Shown: positions 33,975 to 43,371 of the stretch, one piece after another
How the letters are laid out: each line of letters begins with the position of its first letter
How positions within the stretch are numbered: the first letter of the stretch is position 1
Assembly: GCF_039555335.1 (NCBI RefSeq)
Contig: NC_092644.1
Location: forward strand, 47,160,428 to 47,224,427
Reading direction: 5' to 3'
DNA: 64,000 nucleotides
From: Amphiura filiformis
Lineage: Eukaryota > Echinodermata > Ophiuroidea > Amphilepidida > Amphiuridae
Position numbers and translations under genes: made by a program
The notes under the pieces: model-generated
Databases searched by the model: none
Told to the model about the DNA's origin: nothing
The model's input: only the letters and a program-made list of their open reading frames with translations

Positions 33975-35478
33975 TTGTATTCCATGTACCGGTACTAAAA
34001 TTAAATACACTGTTGATTAATTTTTCAAACACGGTATAGATCATTCTGGAACACCCTGTATCTCAGAACTGTCCTTCAACACAGGTGGTAGTATACGGTT
34101 ATATTGTTCCGGTCCATTTATGACATAGCCATCCTCATTTTAATACATGATAATACAATAAAACATGAGATCGGTTTGAATGGTTGTGGAATCAAACTAG
34201 AGACCTGTTCCTTTGTCACCTTTATAGACCTGATAAATCAAGCGGAACGATTCTTGTCATATCGTTTTACAGAATTGGTCGTATTGCCAGCGCTGCAGTG
34301 TTAGTATTAACTTTGGGCTTCTTATGAATTGACTGTCAATATCTTATACTAGGTATACATTAAAACTCATGCGGGAGAAAGATTCGCGCATACGCATGTT
34401 AGAACATTTTCAACAATGTTTTAAAATTGTATATTACAATGTATTTACATTAACATTGTACCCTAAATAACATGGACATTTGGGTGATATGTTGATGTAG
34501 TTACGGGCCATATTTAGTGCCGATTTGTCCCAATTTGCTTTTGACTTGCCTGGCAACACTCCATAAAATATGGCTAGTCGTGTGAAGACAAAGTTGAAGA
34601 CCTATAAGGAGTTATATTCGTTCTCAAATGGAATCATTATGAAGATCGTAAGTAAAAGTAATATAATAACATAGCGCTATTAGCTCGCCTATGAACCTTG
34701 ATATTCGTTAGTTAACCGGATAAATAACTTCGGCAAAACTGACAAACTTGTAGGCCCCCTACCAAAATTGGCGTTAACTCGTTAAATGTACAAAATATGG
34801 CTTCCGTGAATCTGAAAATATTGATATTTCAAAATTGGTTAATTGTATTACCATAAATCGAACACGGACATGCAGGATGGTATCTCCAGAAGTCTTTTTG
34901 CCTAAAAAAATGGAATTTTGTTGAATTTAGAGTAACAAAATAACATGCGCCAGACAGTGGTCGGCGAGACTGTAAAATCAGGTAGAAGTTTGTATGTTGA
35001 CGAGCTTGAACATGCCTTCGTCGCATTCGAAGTCACAAATATCTATCATAATTCTTATTTCAAGGTCCTGTAAATACCTCAGCAAAAAGATAGGGTCATC
35101 GTCCAACACGGACTGCTCGAAAAGAGTTCACCTATAAAAAACTGCGTGGGCTGTTATGCGTCGTTATATGTACAGGCATATTTGAAGAATTTCCTATCAA
35201 CTAATAATATTAAGATTGCTAAAATATTAATCTAAAGACTTCAATCTTTCATGTGCACCATAAATTTTGCACCTGAGATAGATATTGCTAGGCAAAATTT
35301 CACAGCAAACATTGCAGTTTTCTCCCATTTCGGAGATATTTGAGACAATACAGCTCGACCCCTTAACTTGGCAATTTCACTTTTTAAAAAATTGGTAAGA
35401 TCGCCCTCTGTTGACATAATAAATCAATACAGATAGATAGTTTTGTAACTGACATCTATTAGGCAATATGCTGTAATA
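33975..35478. other. Intergenic, nothing recognised
   Basis: No supported gene or repeat. Confidence 0.45.
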
Positions 35479-35479
35479 A

Positions 35480-35934
35480 ATATGTGACCTGCTCCCACAA
35501 AACCAGACATAAGTCACTAATTTTGAAAATTGAGTTTTTGATGTCATCATTTAGTATATAGGTCTTCAGCTTTCATTTGATACCAAAATTATGTTTCTGG
35601 GACATGTGGTCCTCATTCTACAGTCTGTCAATGGGAAGAGGGAAGTGACACATAAAGAAAAGGCAAATGCAAGAAAAATGGCTTTGAAGTTGTAAAATGA
35701 CATGTTAAGGACTTTGTTTTTGCCCAGAAAATGCTAGATTTGGGTACTTTAAACTTAAAATTATATTTTGTTTTCAATGGTAGGTTAAAGTAATCATATT
35801 AAAGAATCAAAAAATACTAAAAAATGAAAAACAAAATCTGCAAGGTTTTTTACCCCTTTCCGAACTTTGACTTGCCATATCTCGAAATGGCTGAGTGCGA
35901 CTTATGGCGGTTTCGTCAGAGCAGGTCACATATA
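35480..35934. mobile_element. Inverted-repeat element (TATGTGACCTGCTC termini)
   Basis: TATGTGACCTGCTC and GACATAAGTC at the left are mirrored by GACTTATGGC and GAGCAGGTCACATA at the right, enclosing about 455 bp without coding potential. Confidence 0.7.
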
Positions 35935-36029
35935 TATGACTGAGTTAACTGAGTAGAAAACTCAAAATTGAAATGGTCAGCATGCAACACATTTTGATAT
36001 ATGTCATCAGATTTTAATACATATGATAA

Positions 36030-36351
36030 GGCCATCTTAATTTAATAGTTTGTCTCAAAGCCCTTCCCAAGTTAAAAACCTAATGCGGAATGTGGTTTTT
36101 TTTTACATTTTTTTTAATCTGAGGGACAAGCTTTTTGACAAGAAAAGACCACCTTTTCATCTCTCAAGGTTTCATTGTTGTCAAGAAGAAGAATTTGATT
36201 AAGATTTATGATTTAGGCTATTTGACGTCTGGCGATGTCAGACGTGAGATTTTTGTGTGGTGGATTTGGAAAAATGAATAACACACAAAAAGCAGGCGAT
36301 TTGATTAATGCGCACAGGGGCTTTGAGATAAACTATTAAATTAAGATGACC
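36030..36351. mobile_element. Inverted-repeat element (GGCCATCTTAATTTAATAG termini)
   Basis: The left arm GGCCATCTTAATTTAATAGT continues into TTGTCTCAAAGCCC. The right arm GGGGCTTTGAGATAAAC continues into TATTAAATTAAGATGACC. The arms are about 34 bp. A solo, related end occurs at 60886-60915 (GGCCATCTTAATTAAATCC). Confidence 0.82.
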
Positions 36352-36953
36352 TAATGTACAATCAATATACAATGTAATGATATTTGAAGGCACAAGCTGT
36401 TATAAAGGCATACATGCATGTACATTAATAATAGTATGACAATGGGTAGGCAACCTTTATACCTCAATGGGCTAACAATATCCTTTATCAAATCTTAAAC
36501 ATGTAGTTGCAGTCCAAGATAATGTCACATTTTAAATGTGTATGCATAGCACACACAAACTTGTGACTGAAAGTGTTGTTCTCAAGAACTTTGCTAAATG
36601 TAGCTAGGCTACAGAAAATAACTTTAAAAACCATTTACTTTTCTAGATGGTCTTACACTACAGAACCTATAAAATCACTGGAAAGACACATATGCCATGG
36701 GTGGTTGGTTGCCTATCCCTAGTCCGGGAAATTTCTTGTCTATACATTGATGACGCATTCTTAAAGTTGTTGTTTTTCCTGAATTTCATTGGTTCTTGCC
36801 CGTGTTCTATTGACAATAGAGTAAAGAGGGGTGCATATTTAAACTGCATGGTTGCATTTATTGTTTGCATTGCACATAACATGGTATGAGCTCAGTTATC
36901 TTGCGCATCCACAATGCAATATTTTGCATGTGTGCGAAGGACTAAATGGATTT

Positions 36954-37140
36954 ACCCAGGCTGCAAAATAAGGATTCTGAAGGGCACCCATTTCAAGGCA
37001 ATTTTGAAAGGGCACATCTATTTTACAAGGCAATTACATGTTAAAGAATAGCAGCAATTAATAGGGCATCAAGGCAACTGGTAGGGGCACCGAAGGCAAT
37101 TGCCTTCGGTGCCTTCAGTTATTTTGCAGCCTGGATTTAC
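36954..37140. mobile_element. Short inverted-repeat element with GGCAA/GGGCA interior
   Basis: CCAGGCTGCAAAATAA at the left is mirrored by TTATTTTGCAGCCTGG at the right. The interior contains repeated AAGGCAA/GGGCAC words and a small palindrome (GAAGGCAATTGCCTTC). Similar wording occurs in 47122-47495. Confidence 0.7.
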
Positions 37141-37604
37141 CACTTTTGTGCACAGGAGTGACTGGTTGAACTCGATAAAAATGGCCATAAAGAGTGAACA
37201 TAAATGACACAATATTACAGGTGATGTGTTTAGGAATGACTTAGTGTTGTTTTGACTGAGACCCAGCCATCTCTTTATCTCCTGACACAATATAGGATAT
37301 AGCATTATTTTTGCATGGAGCAATTAGGCGGTACATGTACATGTACTTGAAATCATATTGATATAGAAACAGCTGGGTCTCAAAACAATTTACTTTTATT
37401 CTCTAATTACACTGTCAGATTACTATTACTATAAAAAATGAAAAAGAAAAAGACCCACCTTATAAAGCATTTAACATGTATTGTACAATGCATTATACAA
37501 TTTTAGGCTACTATAGTTACCGGAAGTACTGTACTACACAATTTATTATTAAAGGAATGTTTAAATTTGTTAAAACAACTTTGTCCATTCAAGGTACAGT
37601 TTGT

Positions 37605-37749
37605 CCACTCTGAAGTACAAAGTGACAACGCGCGCATATACAGCACATAAACAGTGCGTAGTGCTGCGTCTCTGCTGCAGGTATGCGTGCCTTCAAAGTC
37701 GCCACAATGTGTGTGTCTGCGTCGGTACTTTGTACTTCAGAGTAGACTG
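37605..37749. mobile_element. Short inverted-repeat element (GTCCACTCTGAAGTACAAAGT ends)
   Basis: The left end at about 37606 and the right end ACTTTGTACTTCAGAGTAGAC at about 37726 are imperfect inverted repeats of about 21 bp. Confidence 0.65.
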
Positions 37750-38745
37750 ACTATAGCGCATATTGAAGGCAAATGCTTTGTCATTCAATTGGATGTACAA
37801 GTACTGTAATATAAATAACAAAGCATGGTTATATAATGATGTCACATTTACCTGATAGTGGTTCGACCTGACAGTATTTGAAGTGATAAATTGTTCTAAT
37901 TATACTAAAACAAGACTTACCAGATATTTATATATATGGCAAGTTTTATTTTCTTTTTTCCCTTCCACCAGGCCCAAGTACAGGTGTATAAAAATGGAAA
38001 AAACACCAACAACATAAATAAACACATCTTTAACAACATAAATCAAGGTGTTCTTTTCCTATTACTATTTGCATTGTACATTTTTATAATTAAAGGTTTT
38101 TAATGCTAGCAATATCCGAAGATAGTTCTTCCTATTAAAGATACAGTCAAATAGTTTGAACCTTAAACATTAATTTCAAATGTAATTGGGCCACTGAGTG
38201 ATTACAGTGGAATAGTACTGACGCCATTAGCAGCACATCTTTCAAATACATGTACATGCCAAAACGTATTTTGTCCTTCACGTATGCCACAATGTGTTGC
38301 AACCAATGAATTCAACTATATTTAAGTTAAGCACAATCTATTTATTTTTTTTGAATAAAATTTGATGACAACATTTTAACCACCTACATACAACCGCCAC
38401 ACATTTTTAGACAAAGGGAGATCGAGAGATAAAATATACTCCTTGTTGGAAGAATTGTACCTTGTTATACATTGCACTGATTAATTGCAACTACTCTAAT
38501 ACTTGTTTATGAACATATTATTACAGAGACTATCATGACTATAATTTTGTTCACAGTGCATTACATGTACATAAGGTAAAGCAATACAGACTATAAAATA
38601 TTTTTATTTATATATTAAGCTTAATTAAGACAAATAAGTAAATCAAATTGCATACATATTTTTTAAAATTCATTTATGGTGCGCTACACACAGGCACACT
38701 TGATATTTACATTATATCACTACTACTACTAGGGGCCCATATCTA
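37750..38745. other. Intergenic, nothing recognised
   Basis: AT-rich DNA without supported features. Confidence 0.45.
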
Positions 38746-38752
38746 TTTACTT

Positions 38753-38793
38753 GTGTGCAACTTTCCCCAGCCAAGCTGGGGAAAGTTGCACAC
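38753..38793. repeat. Perfect 19-bp stem hairpin, 3-base loop
   Basis: GTGTGCAACTTTCCCCAGC (38753-38771), loop CAA, then the exact complement 38775-38793. No U run follows on either strand that would suggest a polymerase III terminator. Confidence 0.9.
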
Positions 38794-39122
38794 TGGTAAA
38801 TTGATTTTGAGATTCAGCCAAACCTGTCTGTAAAAAAACACCTTTGACCTACAAACAATATAAAAACACCCAGAATATTAATTGTATGTATACTGCAAGT
38901 ATTAAAACAATATAAACTTAACAACATGTGACAGTCATAATCTGACAATTTAAGTTATATAGTTTTAAAGATTATATCAAATAAGCCATGTCTAAATAAG
39001 CCCTGTCTGAGGCATTACTCCTAATAGCCAGGATGATGGATAAATGCAACAATTTCTGATAGAAAAACTGCATGGCTAAAAGGGTCAGCCTGGTATGGGG
39101 AAAACAAGTAAATGTATTTTAT

Positions 39123-40212
39123 GACTTGTAGTTGGAGTTACATTTTAGAGTTTGATTTAGAGTTGTCTCTACAAGTTGGAGTTACATTTTAGAGTTTAAT
39201 TTAGAGTTGTCTCTACAAGTTGGAGTTACATTTAGAGTTGTCTCTACAAGTTGGAGTTACATTTTAGAGTTTGATTTAGAGTTGTCTCTACAAGTTGGAG
39301 TTACATTTTACAGTTTGATTTAGAGTTGTCTCTACAAGTTGGAGTTACATTTTAGAGTTTGATTTAGAGTTGTCTCTACAAGTTGGAGTTACATTTTAGA
39401 GTTTGATTTAGAGTTGTCTCTACAAGTTGGAGTTACATTTTAGAGTTTGATTTAGAGTTGTCTCTACAAGTTGGAGTTACATTTTAGAGTTTGATTTAGA
39501 GTTGTCTCTACAAGTTGGAGTTACATTTTAGAGTTTGATTTAGAGTTGTCTCTACAAGTTGGAGTTACATTTTACAGTTTGATTTAGAGTTGTCTCTACA
39601 AGTTGGAGTTACATTTTAGAGTTGTCTCTACAAGTTGGAGTTACATTTTAGAGTTTGATTTAGAGTTGTCTCTACAAGTTGGAGTTACATTTTAGAGTTT
39701 GATTTAGAGTTGTCTCTACAAGTTGGAGTTACATTTTAGAGTTTGATTTAGAGTTGTCTCTACAAGTTGGAGTTACATTTTAGAGTTTGATTTAGAGTTG
39801 TCTCTACAAGTTGGAGTTACATTTTAGAGTTTGATTTAGAGTTGTCTCTACAAGTTGGAGTTACATTTTAGAGTTTGATTTAGAGTTGTCTCTACAAGTT
39901 GGAGTTACATTTTAGAGTTTGATTTAGAGTTGTCTCTACAAGTTGGAGTTACATTTTAGAGTTTGATTTAGAGTTGTCTCTACAAGTTGGAGTTACATTT
40001 TAGAGTTTGATTTAGAGTTGTCTCTACAAGTTGGAGTTACATTTTACAGTTTGATTTAGAGTTGTCTCTACAAGTTGGAGTTACATTTTAGAGTTGTCTC
40101 TACAAGTTGGAGTTACATTTACAGTTTGATTTAGAGTTGTCTCTACAAGTTGGAGTTACATTTTACAGTTTGATTTAGAGTTGTCTCTACAAGTTGGAGT
40201 TACATTTTAGAG
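39123..40212 (+). repeat. 44-bp minisatellite, about 25 units
   Basis: Tandem units of 44 bp are built from ACAAGTTGGAGTTACATTTT plus AGAGTTTGATTTAGAGTTGT plus CTCT. Copies are nearly identical; AGAG/ACAG alternate at one site. At least three shortened units of about 31-32 bp lack the GTTTGATTTAGA part (near 39225, 39615 and 40090). The unit is not a multiple of three and no long frame runs through it. Low divergence suggests recent or ongoing homogenisation. Confidence 0.97.
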
Positions 40213-40436
40213 CACATACAATCTTCTCACATTTGACTGATTTTTTTAGAGGTGCGTTACCAGTTCAACAGCCTCATCTTTTTTCCTCATCAAAATGGAG
40301 ATTTTGAATGGTATCGGAAGAATGCTCATATTTTCCTCATGACACCAGTAACATCCGAAATATGTTTCATTTAGATGTTGTGGATAAAAATGTGATAAAA
40401 AGTAATAACCACCATAGGAAGTACATTTATATGAAT

Positions 40437-40887
40437 AGGGTCCACAATAAGTTCCCCCCTAATACTTTTTAGAATAAGTCAAAAAATGTTTTACGAAATG
40501 TAAAAAGATATAGCCCTATTTGTTTTACACATGTGGACCAATTTATAGCGCCACACAGCATTGCGTTCAGTCACAATGGTTAATTGTGTAAGAAAAGGGG
40601 CCATTGCAGTCTATAGCAGTCCGGTTTTCTATAACAAATGCATGAATAGACCTGGCCTACTTGTATTGTTTGAGAGCTGACTCATATGGACTCAGGTGCA
40701 ACTTTTAACACTGTTTTTTTACATAATGAACCATTGTGACTGAACGCAATGACGTGTGACACTATAATTTGGTCCATATGTGTAAAACAAATATGGCTAC
40801 CTATACCTTTTGACACGTTTGCATTTTGTCAAATATTTTTCAATTTATTTTAAAAAGTATTTAGTTGTGGACCCTATATTATCTTAT
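40437..40887. mobile_element. Inverted-repeat element with long terminal arms (TAGGGTCCACAA ends)
   Basis: Left-arm words (GGGTCCACAATAAGTTCCCC, AATACTTTTTAGAATAAG, TTGCGTTCAGTCACAATGG) reappear inverted at the right (CCATTGTGACTGAACGCAAT, AAAAGTATTTAG, GTGGACCCTATA). The arms are about 150 bp. 28995-29392 is a truncated relative. Confidence 0.8.
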
Positions 40888-40944
40888 TGGATATAGTTAT
40901 ATACACGTTTCAGCGTCTAGCTCATTTCAAAACCGCTGAAGCAA

Positions 40945-41107
40945 TGGGCTATTCCAGTTGAAATCCATACACTCCTATGGAAGACATACCATTAATTTCA
41001 AATAGAGTCACCCATTCTGGTAACCCCATTTGAAATTCACACCCCCTGTGGGAGATAAAGGTCATGACTTCCATAGAAAGGGTGTGGATTTCAAGTGCAA
41101 TAGCCCA
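40945..41107. mobile_element. 163-bp element, TGGGCTATTCCA family
   Basis: The left end TGGGCTATTCCAGTTGAAAT and the right end ATTTCAAGTGCAATAGCCCA are inverted, and CTATGGAAG/CTTCCATAG mirror further in. A relative with the same end wording lies at 48839-49082. Confidence 0.82.
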
Positions 41108-41109
41108 AC

Positions 41110-41860
41110 ATTACTCCAAATTTGGAAACAATATTTCAAATCATAGGCCTCAAAGTACACACAAATACCATCCACCTTTAATCACCTACATTAGAATTAA
41201 AAAAATAAAGTACTCACAGCTATTTTAAGACTACACGCATAAAAAAAAATCATGGTTTTAAAATCACGCTACTGCTACACTGGTCTATAAAACAAGAAGT
41301 ACACATTAAACAACTACTACAATTAGTCATGAAATATAGATTAGTGTATCATTAAATTTTGTATGTATATATATCACAGTTATATATCACAAACACTTTT
41401 TACAAGAGAGGCTGCAGTGATTCTAATCTTTAATTTCATCTTTTTATATTGCATTGAATATTTGTACCATATCATTTCCTATACTTGAGTTGTCTACATA
41501 TAAAGCAATACTATAAATATACACAGAAAAAGTCATTAACAGTCATCAACTGTTGTTTGATTAAGTTGAGGCATGGAATGTCATTGATCAGAATTGTTAA
41601 CACAGTCTATGGGTAGCCTGCAACAGTTTCTACATAGAATAATGCCCCTGTCATACTTTTATGCTACTTGCAGCTGCAGTAAGCAGCATGACAAATCAGC
41701 CAATGACAATGTGTTCGTTTGTCTGCAATGTGCCTCATGCTGCTGACACACTGCTCAGCAGCAGGACAGTAAAAACACCAGCATAACTACATGGCTTAAA
41801 TGGTCACCTCAGAATGACTGATTGATTTGACCACCATCTAACCCTCCATGCTCCCCCATT
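41110..41860. other. Intergenic, nothing recognised
   Basis: AT-rich. It contains GCAGCAG/CTGCTG words near 41660-41760, but no feature I can support. Confidence 0.4.
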
Positions 41861-41950
41861 CCCATGGCTGTTTTAATAAGAAAAAACATAAGGCACTTAC
41901 ATATTTAAGCCATCTTGCAGTCTAGGTTCGGGTTACCAGCATACATGTGA

Positions 41951-42145
41951 CTATTCACTACTTGCATGGTTCCGTCATTAGGTATGTGATCATCGAACTG
42001 ATGATCACATGAAAGGAATAATTACCGTACATAACGTTACACACAATGTAATATGACTGGTTCGATTTCCTTTCATGTGTGCTGCCAGTTCAAGGCTCTC
42101 CTCGCACATTGTGCATAATGGTGGAACCATGCAAGTAGTGAATAG
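41951..42145. mobile_element. 195-bp element with perfect 23-bp inverted ends
   Basis: It begins CTATTCACTACTTGCATGG and continues TTCC. The exact reverse complement ends it at 42123-42145. The interior contains a second palindrome (GTGATCATCGAACTGATGATCAC). It is absent from the corresponding position of the other duplication copy (near 44100), so it inserted after the duplication or was lost from one copy. Confidence 0.88.
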
Positions 42146-42594
42146 ATATGGTCCCTCTGAGTTATTATGAACATACATTGTTGTTACCTGTCTACAGGCA
42201 CTAAATCAAAGTTAACTTACAGCTATTACACACATCAAAAAGGCAATGCACTGCTGAAAATCATACTACACTGCTTGAAAATAATAACTGCAGACTGTAC
42301 CACTACTAGAAGATTTTGTTCTTGGAACATAATAAGATATATTATAAAGCTATTTAAGAATATAATAAGATATATTATTAAGTTATTTGGATGACTTTCT
42401 ATGTTTTCAACAACTCTTAAAATATCCTAAATCATTTAGTTTAATTATTCAATTAAGTGTCATCGAGTTGTACCAACCCCCTTACCCCCTCCACCCCTTC
42501 TTTTTCCTATTGGGAGAGGAAGAGAATTCTCACCTAAGGCAAGCCTTTGTAAGGCAAGGGTTTATATTGTAGGACAAGGGTAATAAAATACAAT

Positions 42595-43371
42595 CTATCT
42601 TTGTGTTTCCAATGTTGGCGGTTTGTAAACAGGAATTTTATCTGCCCGTGGCAGCGGGGATTTGTTCATGATAATATCAGCTGATTTTTCTGCTATCATA
42701 ATTGTTGGTGCGTTGAGATTGCCACTAGCAACGCTTGGCATTACGGAGGCATCAACAACACGAAGATTTTGCATTCCAAACACTCTCATATTATTATCTA
42801 CCACAGCCATTGGATCTTTCTCGCTTCCCATTTTGCATGTGCACGATGGGTGGTATGCTGAATCTGTTTTCTCACGAACAAAGGCATCAATTTCTTTATC
42901 ACTCTTAAAATCAGGCCCTGGCGATATCTCTGGACCACGAAACTCATCAAATGCCTTCTGAGCTAAGACCTCTCTGGCTAGTTTAACACATTGTCGCATC
43001 TCCCATACATCTAGCTCATTATCCAGATAGTTTGGCTGGATGATGGGATGCTCCGATGGATTTCGCGATCGAAGTTTGATGTATCCTCGCGCTTGGGCAC
43101 GCATTGGGCCTACATGGACCTGATACGCATGGCATGTACCAGGTTCTAGACCGTGATTGTTGACAACTGATGGTAGGAAATGGAACTGGATGTCTGGGTG
43201 ATCCACTCCAGGTCGGCCGCGGATAAATGCCCCAGCTTCAAGGTGAGTAGTGGCTGCATCGCCTGTTTGCGTCAGGAACCATTGCAGGCCTATGCGAATC
43301 ATATTGTGTGGGAATTTCCACTGAGCTTTGTAGAGGGTAATAGGTTTGGTGCACTGTTGCTGAATATAAAG
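42595..43371 (-). CDS. CHDH: CHDH distal terminal exon (conserved version)
   Basis: 777 nt including the stop, with acceptor TATTTTCAG|CTTTAT in phase 0. It begins [20 protein letters not shown]. It continues through [92 protein letters not shown] and [13 protein letters not shown], ending KPPTLETQR. The His in YHPS and the Asn in GNLNAPT are the positions of the GMC active-site pair. The C-terminus matches vertebrate CHDH in form, so this is taken as the ancestral terminal exon. An ATTAAA lies at 42445-42440, about 150 nt past the stop. Confidence 0.95.
   Translation of the reverse strand, partial: LYIQQQCTKPITLYKAQWKFPHNMIRIGLQWFLTQTGDAATTHLEAGAFIRGRPGVDHPDIQFHFLPSVVNNHGLEPGTCHAYQVHVGPMRAQARGYIKLRSRNPSEHPIIQPNYLDNELDVWEMRQCVKLAREVLAQKAFDEFRGPEISPGPDFKSDKEIDAFVREKTDSAYHPSCTCKMGSEKDPMAVVDNNMRVFGMQNLRVVDASVMPSVASGNLNAPTIMIAEKSADIIMNKSPLPRADKIPVYKPPTLETQR

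Noticed and set aside
41995..42020. CTGATGA...GAAA, hammerhead-ribozyme-like core
   Set aside because: The six bases between the two motifs cannot form stem II. The motif arises from a palindrome within the 195-bp element.
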